Positions 23,316-32,654 of a stretch of DNA of 64,000 nucleotides are shown here, piece by piece. Location of the stretch: NCBI RefSeq assembly GCF_028826105.1, contig NZ_JAQGPL010000001.1, forward strand, positions 1,018,501 through 1,082,500, written 5' to 3'. Under the pieces are notes generated by a model, which saw only the letters and a program-made list of their open reading frames with translations, had not been told where the DNA came from and made no database searches. This DNA comes from Paenibacillus humicola (lineage in GTDB: Bacteria; Bacillota; Bacilli; Paenibacillales; Paenibacillaceae). The translations under genes were made by a program, and so were the position numbers. The first letter of the stretch is position 1, and each line of letters begins with the position of its first letter.

Positions 23316-25607
23316 ATGATCGACATGAAGGTACCGGCGAAAGCCAAAGCGTTCGATTTAAAAGACGTCAGCGTTACGGGAGGCCCTTTCAAGCATGCCA
23401 TGGATTTGAACCGGGCGTATTTGCTGGAGCTTGAACCGGATCGCCTGCTCGCCAGATTCAGGGAATATGCCGGACTCGAACCCAAAATGCCGCAATATGA
23501 GGGATGGGAGGCGATGACGTTATCGGGTCATTCGCTTGGCCATTACCTTTCCGCCTGTTCCATGGTTTATGCATCGACAGGGGAGGCCGGGTTTAAAGCA
23601 CGGATCGATTATATCGTCGGCGAGCTGGAAATCTGTCAGCGTGCGCACGGAGACGGCTATGTTGCGGGTATTCCTCGGGGAAAAGAAATTTTTCAGGAGG
23701 TTGCGTCGGGCGATATCCGTTCGAAAGGCTTTGATTTGAACGGCGTATGGGCGCCTCTTTATACGATGCATAAGCTGTTTGCCGGTTTGCGCGACGCGCT
23801 GCACTTAACGGGAAATAAAGAAGCACTGCATGTGGCCGTGCGGCTGGCGGATTGGATGGACGCGGCGTTCTCCGGGATGTCGGAGGAGCAAATGCAGGAA
23901 ATGATGAAATGCGAGTACGGCGGCATGAATGAAGTATTGGCCGATTTGTATGCGGATACCGGCGAAGAGAAATATCTCAGGCTGGCGGAACGATTTTGGC
24001 ATCAAGCGGTCCTGGACCCGCTCGCCGAACAAAAGGATACCTTATCCGGAAAGCATGCCAACACGCAAATTCCCAAATTAATCGGTCTGGCCAGGGAGTA
24101 CGAGCTGACTAACGACACCAAACGCAGATCGGCGGCGGAATTTTTCTGGGAGCGCGTCGTTCACCATCATTCCTACGTAACGGGCGGCAACAGCTTCGGC
24201 GAGTATTTCGGCGAGCCGGATTTGCTGAGCGACCGCCTCGGCGCGCAGACGACGGAGACCTGCAATACGTACAATATGCTGAAGCTGACGAAGCATCTGT
24301 TTCAATGGAACGGCTCGGCCTTGGAGGCGGATTATTGGGAGAGAGCCCTTTACAATCATATTTTGGCCTCCCAAGATCCGTCGACGGGCAGCGTTTGTTA
24401 TTTTGTATCGCTGGGCATGGGGGGCTACAAAAAATATAACGGCAAATTCGACCACTTTACCTGCTGCGTCGGAACGGGGATGGAGAACCACGCCAGTTAT
24501 GGGAACGGCATTTATTTCCATAACGGACAGAAGCTATTCGTGAATCAGTTCATCTCGTCTACTTTGAATTGGACCGACAAGGGAATGAAGCTGCTGCAGC
24601 TGACGGACTATCCGGAGGGCGATCAAATTAAGCTTCAAGTGAGCTGCGACACTCCTGCTGCCTTTACGATGTGCATTCGATATCCCGGTTGGGCGGAAAA
24701 AGGAATGGAAGTGCGCGTAAACGGAGAACCGTTGTCATTCGATGCCAAACCCGGCAGCTTTGTTGAAATCGCCCGCACATGGGTCGATGGGGATGAGGTT
24801 GCGTTGACCGTTCCGATGACGCTGCGTCTCGAAAGTATGCCGGACAATCCGGGCCGCGCTGCCGTCATGTACGGTCCTCTGGTCCTGGCGGGCGATCTGG
24901 GGCCGCTGGACGATTCGGAAGCCCAGAAAACGACGGTCATGATTTCGCGGAACAAACCGCTTTCGGAATGGATTCGGCCGGTCCCCGACAAACCGAATAC
25001 GTTTCGCACCGTCAATGCGGGTTATCCCCGGGACGTTGAGCTGTATCCGTTTTACCGGATGCATGACAGACTGTATTCGGTCTACTGGGATTTGTTTACC
25101 GAAGAAGAGTGGGAGAAGGCCGAGCAGGAGTATCAGGCTCTCCGCGAAAAAATACGCATTCTGGAACAATGCACAATCGATTACGTGCAGCCGGGGGAAA
25201 TGCAGCCGGAACGCGATCATCATTTTCAAGGCCATTATACGAGCGTTGGCACGCTGGGCAATCGGCCGTTCCGGCAGGCCGGGATCGACGGCTGGTTCTC
25301 CTTCGATCTGCAGGCGCGTCGGCAAACCGGGCTGATGCTCGTGGTGACGTACACCGCAGCCCAAGAAATGCCGGATTGCGGGTTTGAAGTGCTTGTGGAC
25401 GGAAAACCGGTCAAAGACGGGATGGAAGGCTTTAAAGAAGCGGATAAGTGCTACAACGTTAACTATGTCCTGCCGGAAGAAAGTACGGAGGGGAAGGATA
25501 CCGTAACCGTTACGTTCAAACCTTTTCCCGGACATCGAGTGAGAAGGGTCTTCGGATTGCGGCTGGTGAAACAAGAGCTTTACGAACAGCTCGGATTAAA
25601 TGCATAG
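23316..25607 (+). CDS. GH127 beta-L-arabinofuranosidase family (DUF1680)
   Basis: This 763-residue glycoside hydrolase has no signal peptide and should act in the cytosol. The zinc/cysteine catalytic set of the family, known from bifidobacterial HypBA1, is intact: Glu314 and Cys316 in TTETCNTYN and Cys383-Cys384 in HFTCCVGTGMENH, where the first Cys of the pair corresponds to the nucleophile. An alpha/alpha barrel (about 1-420) and beta-sandwich domains follow. HypBA1 removes beta-L-arabinofuranose from hydroxyproline-linked arabino-oligosaccharides of plant extensins, which fits the hydroxyproline genes alongside. GAGGAGG precedes the ATG. Other GH127 members act on different arabinofuranosides. 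Confidence 0.9.
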   Translation: MIDMKVPAKAKAFDLKDVSVTGGPFKHAMDLNRAYLLELEPDRLLARFREYAGLEPKMPQYEGWEAMTLSGHSLGHYLSACSMVYASTGEAGFKARIDYIVGELEICQRAHGDGYVAGIPRGKEIFQEVASGDIRSKGFDLNGVWAPLYTMHKLFAGLRDALHLTGNKEALHVAVRLADWMDAAFSGMSEEQMQEMMKCEYGGMNEVLADLYADTGEEKYLRLAERFWHQAVLDPLAEQKDTLSGKHANTQIPKLIGLAREYELTNDTKRRSAAEFFWERVVHHHSYVTGGNSFGEYFGEPDLLSDRLGAQTTETCNTYNMLKLTKHLFQWNGSALEADYWERALYNHILASQDPSTGSVCYFVSLGMGGYKKYNGKFDHFTCCVGTGMENHASYGNGIYFHNGQKLFVNQFISSTLNWTDKGMKLLQLTDYPEGDQIKLQVSCDTPAAFTMCIRYPGWAEKGMEVRVNGEPLSFDAKPGSFVEIARTWVDGDEVALTVPMTLRLESMPDNPGRAAVMYGPLVLAGDLGPLDDSEAQKTTVMISRNKPLSEWIRPVPDKPNTFRTVNAGYPRDVELYPFYRMHDRLYSVYWDLFTEEEWEKAEQEYQALREKIRILEQCTIDYVQPGEMQPERDHHFQGHYTSVGTLGNRPFRQAGIDGWFSFDLQARRQTGLMLVVTYTAAQEMPDCGFEVLVDGKPVKDGMEGFKEADKCYNVNYVLPEESTEGKDTVTVTFKPFPGHRVRRVFGLRLVKQELYEQLGLNA

Positions 25608-25638
25608 AGGAAATCGCCGGTTAAAAGGAGGGCTTCGA

Positions 25639-27909
25639 TTGGACAGGTACACTGCACCGCAGGTTGAACGGGGGACGTATGCGAGAGCCGAGCGTTTTCT
25701 GCCCGAAAACGCAAAAAAATTGGCGTTTCGCCTCGATATCAGCCCTAATTGGATTAGTGGCGGCGAGCGATTTTGGTATCGGGTTCAGACCAGTCAGGGC
25801 AAACGCTTCATGCTGGTTGACACGGTAAAGGCGGTACGTCGTCCCGTGTTTGATCATACCCGTTTGGCCGCAGCGCTTTCGGAAGCATCTGGCCGGATTT
25901 ACGATGGGAATCAGCTCCCGTTCGACGAGATTGAAATGGCTGCCGACGGGGGGACGGTTATCGTTGCCACCCCGGATTCCAAATGGAAATGCAATCTCTC
26001 TGCCTATGAATGCTCCCTGATCGAGGAAGACGGAAAAGCCGGAGCCGAAGAGGCCGTATCGGCGGACGGCCGCTGGGCGGCGTTCGTAAGAGACAGCAAC
26101 CTGTTTGTCCGTTCGCTGGCCGGCGGAGAGGAAATTCAGCTCACGAAGGACGGCGAGGCGGACCGCCAGTACGGGCTTCCGCTGCCTTCTCCGCTCGCGG
26201 CGGCCGGGCTTGCCCAACCAAGCGGACCGGCCGTTGTATGGTCGCCGGACTCCACCCGCCTTCTCACTTACCGAATCGATGCCCGCGAGTCCGGGCGCCT
26301 CCACTTGATTCAAGCGAGCCCGTCGGACGGCAGCCTGAGGCCGAAGGTGTATTCGTATGTCTACCCGCTCCCCGGAGACGAAAACCCGCCAGTCGCCGAG
26401 CCTCTGATCTGCCGGATTCCCGGGGGCGAAGCCGCAATCGTGGATATCGAGCCTCTGCCGATCCTCTATTACGGGGCACCGCGCCATCCGGTTTGGTGGG
26501 AATCGGATGGTGGGGAACAGCTTTATCTCTTATATCGCCGGCGAGGATTCCGTACCATTGCGTTATACCGCATCGATCCCGAAACCGGGAGCTGCCGCAG
26601 CGTTCTGGAGGAGACGGCGGAGACCGGCTGGGATCCGCGCGTCAGCTACTGGCCCGATACCCACAATGTACGCGTGCTGAGCGGCGGGGAAGAGATTGTT
26701 TGGTACTCCCACCGGGATGGCTGGGGGCATCTGTACCTGTATGAAGGTTCGGAGGGCCGGCTGAAAAATCGCATCACTTCGGGGCCTTGGGTGGTTTATG
26801 ATGTGCTCTGCGTCGATCATTCGCAGCGGCTCGTCTATTTTACGGCGGCCGGCCGCGAGAGCGGCCGGGACCCGTACTTCCGGCACCTCTACCGGGTCAA
26901 GCTTGACGGAACCGGTCTGCAGCTGCTTACGCCCGAGGATGCCGACCATGAGATTTCCTTTTCCCCGAGCGGGTCCTGTTTCGTCGATACGTACTCGCGG
27001 GTGGATCTTCCCCCCGTAACCGTCCTGCGGCAGGCTGACGGCAGCCCGGTCATGACGCTTGAAGAGGCCGAGATCGAACCTTTGTTGGCCGCGGGCTGGA
27101 AGTATCCGGAAAGGTTTTGCGCCAAAGCCCGGGACGGGGTCACGGACATCTACGGCGTCGTATTCCGGCCGACAAACTTTGATCCGTCGAAACGTTATCC
27201 CGTGATCGAGGGGAATTATTCGGGACCGCAGGCCGTTCGCGCGCCTCGGGCGTTTGCCGGCGGCCGCGACGGCACGGCGCAGTTCTGGCACGATCAGGCT
27301 CTGGCCGAATTGGGCTTTATCGTCGTAGCGGTTGACGGGCTGGGCATGTCGTACCGTTCAAAGGCGTTCCTCGACTTCTCTTACCGAAATCTTGGGGATG
27401 CCGGACTGCCGGACCATATCGCGGCTCTCCGCCAGCTGGCCGACCGTTACCCGTACTTCGATTTGGAACGTACCGGAATTTACGGCTATTCGGCCGGAGG
27501 TTATGCGGCGGCGCGCGCCATACTGGCGCATCCCGACTTCTATAAGGTTTCGGTAGCCTGGGCGGGAAACCACGATCATATGCTCGATAAGGCCGGCTGG
27601 ATCGAGCGCTATATGGGCTTGCCGGTCGGCGATCATTACCGGGAATCTGCGAACGCCGCCCTGGCCGCCAATCTCAAAGGCAAGCTGTTTCTCATGCACG
27701 GCGAGATGGACGAGAACGTGCCGGCCGCGTCAACGATCCGGCTTGCTTCGGCCTTGATCAAGGCGAACAAGGATTTTGACCTGTTGATCCTTCCGGACGC
27801 GGCTCACGGCTCCGGGAACCACCCCTACGTGACGCGCCGGCGCTGGGATTACTTCGTGCGGCATCTACAGCTTGCGGAGCCGCCTGACGATTACCGGATT
27901 CAGGGATAG
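25639..27909 (+). CDS. S9 family peptidase (dipeptidyl peptidase IV type)
   Basis: This 756-residue protein has a beta-propeller N-terminal region (about 1-480) and a C-terminal alpha/beta-hydrolase. The catalytic triad is visible as Ser618 in GYSAGGYAAA, Asp691 in GEMDENVP and His723 in DAAHGSGNH. The family cuts after Pro or similar residues near N-termini. It has no signal peptide, so it acts on imported peptides. The TTG at 25639 is chosen because AAGGAGGG is 7 bases upstream; an in-frame ATG at 25600 overlaps the previous gene and has no site. It follows the GH127 gene by 31 bases in the sigma-54 operon, where it may release hydroxyproline peptides. Confidence 0.88.
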   Translation: MDRYTAPQVERGTYARAERFLPENAKKLAFRLDISPNWISGGERFWYRVQTSQGKRFMLVDTVKAVRRPVFDHTRLAAALSEASGRIYDGNQLPFDEIEMAADGGTVIVATPDSKWKCNLSAYECSLIEEDGKAGAEEAVSADGRWAAFVRDSNLFVRSLAGGEEIQLTKDGEADRQYGLPLPSPLAAAGLAQPSGPAVVWSPDSTRLLTYRIDARESGRLHLIQASPSDGSLRPKVYSYVYPLPGDENPPVAEPLICRIPGGEAAIVDIEPLPILYYGAPRHPVWWESDGGEQLYLLYRRRGFRTIALYRIDPETGSCRSVLEETAETGWDPRVSYWPDTHNVRVLSGGEEIVWYSHRDGWGHLYLYEGSEGRLKNRITSGPWVVYDVLCVDHSQRLVYFTAAGRESGRDPYFRHLYRVKLDGTGLQLLTPEDADHEISFSPSGSCFVDTYSRVDLPPVTVLRQADGSPVMTLEEAEIEPLLAAGWKYPERFCAKARDGVTDIYGVVFRPTNFDPSKRYPVIEGNYSGPQAVRAPRAFAGGRDGTAQFWHDQALAELGFIVVAVDGLGMSYRSKAFLDFSYRNLGDAGLPDHIAALRQLADRYPYFDLERTGIYGYSAGGYAAARAILAHPDFYKVSVAWAGNHDHMLDKAGWIERYMGLPVGDHYRESANAALAANLKGKLFLMHGEMDENVPAASTIRLASALIKANKDFDLLILPDAAHGSGNHPYVTRRRWDYFVRHLQLAEPPDDYRIQG

Positions 27910-27929
27910 TCCATTCTAATCGGAAAGGA

Positions 27930-29546
27930 TTGGTGAGGAGATTGAATCGCTTGCAGAAGCTGGACCAGCGAGTGACGGACCTGTTTGTGCGCTACGACGG
28001 CCATCTTGACTTTGAGAACAAGCCGTTCATTCCGGAGCTGGACCATTTTGGAGAATTGGCTGAAGAAATCGCGGCCGCGCAGCATGAGCTGCGTCTCGAG
28101 GAGAAGACGGGCCTGCCGCCGGAGACGGCAGTTGTGCTTGATCACCTGGCCGAGTCGGCCGGCGTCCTGAAGGCGAGGCTGCAGACGGATCAATCTTTCC
28201 CAAACCGGTTTATCTCCAATATCGCCCGCCGGATCAACAATCTGATCAGCCTGAAGGGCCGCGGCCCCGCAGAGCGCCTGTCGGCGCTTCGCGAATTCCT
28301 TGGCCGGACCCCTGCAGTATTTGAAGGTGTAAGGAAGCTGGGCGATCGGATTCCCGGCGGGCGGCGTGAGATTCTGCTGAGGACGCTGGGCGATCTTCCG
28401 GGATTTTCGGATAAGATGCTGCCCGGCCTGGTCAAGGCATTTCCCTCCGCTTCGGAGGAAGAACTCGGCGCCGTCCGGCTTGCATTCAAGGAGTTATCCG
28501 GGCGGGCAATGGACCTTGCCGCGGAGATCAGACAGGCCCCTTTGCCCGAGCCGGCAGCATGCATCAACGGACTTGATTACGAGAATACCCTCGGCCAAGT
28601 CTACGGGATTAGTTTGACCGAACTGCTTACGTGGTATCGAGAAGAGGTGGAGCAGTGCCGGCAGCGGTTTTACGAGGTTGCCGGGGAGCTTGATTCCGGG
28701 CGCGACGCTTTCCGGATCCTTGACGAGGATCTGGGGCCGTACGACAGCCCCGAGAAGGTGCTTCCCGCCATGGAAGGCTTCGTAGCCGCCGCACGGGCCA
28801 AAGCAAGGGAATATATGAGCCTGCCGGAAGGCGAGGATTGCGCCGTCTGGCCGGTACCCGAATACCTGCGCGACTCCTACCCGTGGGGCGGCTATTTTTC
28901 GGGCGGGAATCTGCTGACGGGCAGCCTGCGGGGGGCGGTTTTCCTGAATGTCCACAATTACCGCACCCTCAGCCTGGGATGGATCCTGCTGAACGCGGTG
29001 CACGAATGCTATCCCGGCCATCATGCGCACTTCGTGAAGACGGCAGCCGGGGATATGCCCCGCAGCTTTAAGGTCGCCTCCCTCACCTCGCAGGCGGCTG
29101 CGCTTAATGAAGGTTTGTGCATTCGTTCCGAAACCTTGATGCAGGACATTTTTGGCAGGCCCGCTTTCCGCCTGTTTGTGGCATTCCGCCGGCTTCACGC
29201 CGCGGTCCGGATCTGGGCCGACCTTCTGGTTCACCACTTTGGCGAAGGGCCCGATGCGGCTGTCGATTTATATGTCAAGTACATGCAGTTCACCCCCCAG
29301 GTGGCGAGAGGTCAGGTTTATTCCCAGGAGCTTACGCCAGGGTACTTTACGACGTATTATTATGGTTTCAAGCGGCTGGAGCGGCTGCAGCGGGAGCTGG
29401 GATGGGACGATGCGGCGTTTACCGGGCAGGCTTTTTCCTGCGGCAAAGTTTCCTTGAACATACTTGAACGGCTGCTCAGAATGACGTCTGCGCAGCGGTT
29501 CAAGATTGTGAACGGGTTTTACGCGGGACCGGAACAGAAGATTTGA
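27930..29546 (+). CDS. DUF885 family putative metallopeptidase
   Basis: This protein of about 538 residues carries the family zinc-peptidase motif HECYPGHHAHF (about residue 362) and conserved downstream blocks such as EGLCIRSE and GQVYSQELTPGYFTTYYYG. It is helical and has no signal peptide. DUF885 proteins resemble M3-like zinc carboxypeptidases. The start is uncertain: TTG 27930, GTG 27933 and TTG 27942 lie close together behind GGAAAGGA. It is the last gene of the sigma-54 operon, 20 bases after the S9 peptidase. A role as carboxypeptidase trimming hydroxyproline peptides is an inference from context. Confidence 0.82.
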   Translation: MVRRLNRLQKLDQRVTDLFVRYDGHLDFENKPFIPELDHFGELAEEIAAAQHELRLEEKTGLPPETAVVLDHLAESAGVLKARLQTDQSFPNRFISNIARRINNLISLKGRGPAERLSALREFLGRTPAVFEGVRKLGDRIPGGRREILLRTLGDLPGFSDKMLPGLVKAFPSASEEELGAVRLAFKELSGRAMDLAAEIRQAPLPEPAACINGLDYENTLGQVYGISLTELLTWYREEVEQCRQRFYEVAGELDSGRDAFRILDEDLGPYDSPEKVLPAMEGFVAAARAKAREYMSLPEGEDCAVWPVPEYLRDSYPWGGYFSGGNLLTGSLRGAVFLNVHNYRTLSLGWILLNAVHECYPGHHAHFVKTAAGDMPRSFKVASLTSQAAALNEGLCIRSETLMQDIFGRPAFRLFVAFRRLHAAVRIWADLLVHHFGEGPDAAVDLYVKYMQFTPQVARGQVYSQELTPGYFTTYYYGFKRLERLQRELGWDDAAFTGQAFSCGKVSLNILERLLRMTSAQRFKIVNGFYAGPEQKI

Positions 29547-29675
29547 AACCATCATGCCGGGAGAGTGCCCCTACGAGGGGATTGTGGTCCGGGCCGCTCC
29601 GGCTCGACATGAGCGGCGAGGCCGCCGCCTCTCCGCGCTGCCGGCCGACCGGCGAACGGGGAGGAGGAGCGGGGC

Positions 29676-30629
29676 TCAGAACAGAAACCGCCAAATTAAC
29701 CAGCTGACCAGCGCGCACATCCACGATATGAAGCCGAATATCATCACGATTTTATTTTCGCTCCATCCGTATTTCAAGCTGAAATGGTAATGGATCGGCG
29801 CCATGCGGAAGAGACGGAGCTTCGTTTTTTTGTAATACCATACCTGCAGGATGACGGACAGCTGCTCGGCCAAATAGACGAAAAAGAGGATCGGGATCAG
29901 CAGCTCGACTTTCTCGAGAACTGCCAGAAAAGACAGCGAGCCGCCGATTGCCAGCGACCCCGTGTCCCCCATGAACGCCCGGGCGGGGTAAATATTGTAG
30001 AGGAACAATCCGAGCAGGCAGGCGATCATCACCAGGGAAAACAGCTTGACCTCCGGGTGGCTGGAGATGGCAAAGAAAAAGAAGTAGGTCGGGATCGCCA
30101 CGTTGATCAGCAGCCCGTCGAGCCCGTCCGTAAAGTTAATCGCATTCGCCGAGCCGACGATAAACAGCAGCATGACGGCGACGTAGACGATGACCGGAAG
30201 CGTAACGGTGAGATTCCGGTAAACCTCGATGGTCGGCTCGAGCGAAAAGGTATGGATCAGCACGTACAGAAGCGCTGCCGTGAAGCCGAACTGAAAGACA
30301 AGCTTCGTTTTGCCGGATATGCCGTTCGGGTCCTGGTAGGCCGCTTTCTTGAAGTCGTCCGCGAAGCCGACGAGGCTGAAGAGCACGAATGCCGCGCAAA
30401 GAAAAAGGACAAGCGGATCGGGATGGAACGCGGCGGATAGGATCACGCCGACCAGCAAAATCAGTCCGGCCATTAACGGCGTGCCCCGTTTGGCCTGGTG
30501 GTCCGGCGGGAGCTCCGCCCGGATCGGCTGGGTCAGGCGCAGCGTGCGCAGGCCCCAAATCAAGAAAGGCATCATGACGGCGACCAGCATAAAGGCGATG
30601 CCGGAAACGCCTGCAATCGAATGAGTCAT
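29676..30629 (-). CDS. mraY: MraY-like phospho-N-acetylmuramoyl-pentapeptide transferase
   Basis: This 317-residue multi-pass membrane protein transfers a phospho-sugar from a UDP donor to undecaprenyl phosphate. Ten hydrophobic segments are visible. Conserved sites are FADDFKK (catalytic Asp pair), NAINFTDGLDGL, FMGDTGSLAIGG and PIHYHFSL, the last varying from the usual PIHHHF. The ATG at 30629 is preferred over one five codons upstream because GGAGA precedes it. The gene stands alone, not in a mur/fts cluster, so it may be a second MraY for another envelope polymer or a relocated original. Confidence 0.85.
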   Translation of the reverse strand: MTHSIAGVSGIAFMLVAVMMPFLIWGLRTLRLTQPIRAELPPDHQAKRGTPLMAGLILLVGVILSAAFHPDPLVLFLCAAFVLFSLVGFADDFKKAAYQDPNGISGKTKLVFQFGFTAALLYVLIHTFSLEPTIEVYRNLTVTLPVIVYVAVMLLFIVGSANAINFTDGLDGLLINVAIPTYFFFFAISSHPEVKLFSLVMIACLLGLFLYNIYPARAFMGDTGSLAIGGSLSFLAVLEKVELLIPILFFVYLAEQLSVILQVWYYKKTKLRLFRMAPIHYHFSLKYGWSENKIVMIFGFISWMCALVSWLIWRFLF

Positions 30630-30842
30630 CGCTTCAATCTCCATTTGGACAGGATTTAGTTCCAGTATATTTCTGCCCTCCGGGTTACTATTCCTGCGCA
30701 TTTCGAAAAAAGTGCCGCCGGTATCCGCGAGCGGACGGCCGCCCTTAACATTCCGGCCCTTCGAACGATTGACATATGCCGGTACGGCAAGGGATGATGA
30801 GCAGGAGATGAAAGATACATGGCGGAGGAGGAGAGCGGATAC

Positions 30843-31268
30843 ATGGTAACCGTGGAGAAGGTGAAAGGAACGGAGGGCCGGAACGATGCGTTCCGCGTGC
30901 GAAGCGCCGTATTTGTCGGGGAGCAGGGCGTGCCTCCCGAGCTGGAGCTGGACGAGCTTGAAGACGAAGCGGAGCATATCGTCGTCTATTCCGGCAGCCG
31001 GCCGATCGGCGCCGGGCGTGTGCGGCTGGTCGACGGAGCGGGCAAGCTGGAGCGGATCTGCGTGCTGGCCGAATACCGCTCGCAGGGGATCGGCCAAATG
31101 ATCGTGCGGGAGCTCGAATCGATCGCCAGATCGAAAGGGGCGGCCAAGGCGAAGCTGAACAGCCAGACGCATGCCGAGCCGTTTTACGCGAAGCTGGGCT
31201 ACGTGACGGTATCCGCCATTTTTATGGATGCCGGCATGCCGCATGTCACGATGGTGAAGGAACTGTAA
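30843..31268 (+). CDS. GNAT family N-acetyltransferase (YjcF/ElaA-like)
   Basis: This 141-residue acetyltransferase has the GNAT acetyl-CoA loop in ERICVLAEYRSQGIGQMIV and a typical YjcF-like N-terminus (DAFRVRSAVFVGEQGVPPE). The ATG at 30843 is used because GGAGGAGGAGAG stands about 9 bases upstream; an ATG eight codons earlier is possible. The gene is single and is ended by a strong terminator. The substrate is unknown. Confidence 0.85.
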   Translation: MVTVEKVKGTEGRNDAFRVRSAVFVGEQGVPPELELDELEDEAEHIVVYSGSRPIGAGRVRLVDGAGKLERICVLAEYRSQGIGQMIVRELESIARSKGAAKAKLNSQTHAEPFYAKLGYVTVSAIFMDAGMPHVTMVKEL

Positions 31269-31293
31269 GCTAGCTTTAACGCGTGAAAACGAA

Positions 31294-31326
31294 AAAGCGC
31301 CTGGCCGCTTCATGGCCAGGCGCTTT
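31294..31326 (+). terminator. Terminator after the GNAT gene
   Basis: A 13-bp perfect stem AAAGCGCCTGGCC (31294-31306) and GGCCAGGCGCTTT (31314-31326) has a 7-base loop. The A-rich and T-rich edges let it work for either strand. Confidence 0.85.
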
Positions 31327-31439
31327 ATGCGAAATAGCGGAAATTTGAGTTTCTATTTCCAGGAGAAGAAGCTTGCTTCGCCATCAAAGGACCGCGCCGG
31401 CCGTTCCTTCTTGAACGACCGGCTGCATGTCGCCTTGAT

Positions 31440-32615
31440 TTAATAGGCGAGCGAGAACAGCCCGTTGATATGCGACAGGTAGCGGATGTTGCTCGCTTCC
31501 TTCATGAGCGAAGCGGGCGTTCCCTTCAGCTTCGTTTGGTTGGCCCCGATCGTGCCGAAGCCGTCTTTGCGGCCGAGGCTGCCGAGCGTGCCGGAGAAGA
31601 CCGGCGAGAACTCTTCGAACGGGATGCCTTTGAAATAAGCCGCCAGGTTATTGCCGATCGTTTCGCCCATCTGCCAGGCCAGCTGCGCGGTCGGCGGATA
31701 CGGGCGCCCTTCCGGCCCCATGACGACGGCGCTGTCGCCGGCGACGAATACGTCCGGGTGGCTCGTCGATTGCAAACCGGGCGTTACGGTCGCGCGGCCC
31801 CTGTTCACTTCGATGCCGCAGTTTGCGACAACCGCGTTGCCCTGCACGCCGCCGGTCCAGACGAACGTCCCTGTCTCGATCGTGCTGCCGTCCTTGAGCG
31901 TGATTCCCGCCGGCGTCGCTTCGGTGACCGCCAGGCCGATCAGGAACTTCACGCCGCGCTTCTCCAGGCTGGTGCGCGCCCGTTCGACCAGATCAGGCGC
32001 GAAGCCGAGCAGAATAGTGGGCGCCGCTTCGACGCAGTACAGCGAAATGTCGGCGTAATCGATGCCTTTCCGCTTGCAGAGCTCCGGCAGCATATCGGCG
32101 AATTCGCCGACCAGCTCGACGCCGGTCAAGCCGCCGCCGCCGACGATAAACGTCGCGTCCGCTTTGTTGTTCGTCCGCTTATAAGAATCCAGCTTGCTTT
32201 CGACGTGGGCGCAAATACGGTTGGCGTCGGCCACGGACTTCAGCACGAAGCTGTTCTCCTGCAGGCCCGGAATGCCGAAGAAAGCCGTTTCGCTGCCCAG
32301 CGCGATCACGAGCGCGTCGTAGCTGAGCGAAGCGCCGCTAGTGAGCGTTACTTTTTTCTGGTCCGGCTCGATCTGCTGGACGGTATCCACCCGCAGCTCG
32401 ACCTGTTTGTTGCGCAGCAGCTTATCCAGGGGAAGAGCCACCGCCTGCTCCGAAAGTCCGCCGACGGCCAGACGATGGAGCTCGGTTACGATTTGGTGAT
32501 ACGGCGTTTTGTTGACGAGCGTAATCGCCGCCTCCGACGCGTCTAAATATTTGCGTGCCGTGAGGGCGGTCAGCAGGCCGCCATAACCGCCGCCGAGTAT
32601 CAATACCTGTTTCAT
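31440..32615 (-). CDS. Type II NADH dehydrogenase-like flavoprotein
   Basis: This 391-residue FAD protein oxidises NADH and reduces quinone at the membrane face without pumping protons. The FAD fold is LILGGGYGGLLTALTARKYL and the NADH fold is ATFIVGGGGLTGVELVGEFAD. The quinone-site block AQLAWQMGETIGNNL follows near residue 320. GGAGGAGG precedes the ATG. It is the second gene of a two-gene operon with a DUF1641 protein 39 bases upstream. Close relatives are B. subtilis YumB/Ndh-type enzymes. Confidence 0.9.
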   Translation of the reverse strand: MKQVLILGGGYGGLLTALTARKYLDASEAAITLVNKTPYHQIVTELHRLAVGGLSEQAVALPLDKLLRNKQVELRVDTVQQIEPDQKKVTLTSGASLSYDALVIALGSETAFFGIPGLQENSFVLKSVADANRICAHVESKLDSYKRTNNKADATFIVGGGGLTGVELVGEFADMLPELCKRKGIDYADISLYCVEAAPTILLGFAPDLVERARTSLEKRGVKFLIGLAVTEATPAGITLKDGSTIETGTFVWTGGVQGNAVVANCGIEVNRGRATVTPGLQSTSHPDVFVAGDSAVVMGPEGRPYPPTAQLAWQMGETIGNNLAAYFKGIPFEEFSPVFSGTLGSLGRKDGFGTIGANQTKLKGTPASLMKEASNIRYLSHINGLFSLAY

Positions 32616-32654
32616 GATGATGCTTCCTCCTCCGTTATGATGTGCCGGTCCGGT

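Noticed and set aside
25600..25638. ATG at 25600 as start of the S9 peptidase
   Set aside because: It overlaps the GH127 stop without a binding site, whereas TTG at 25639 has AAGGAGGG at good spacing.
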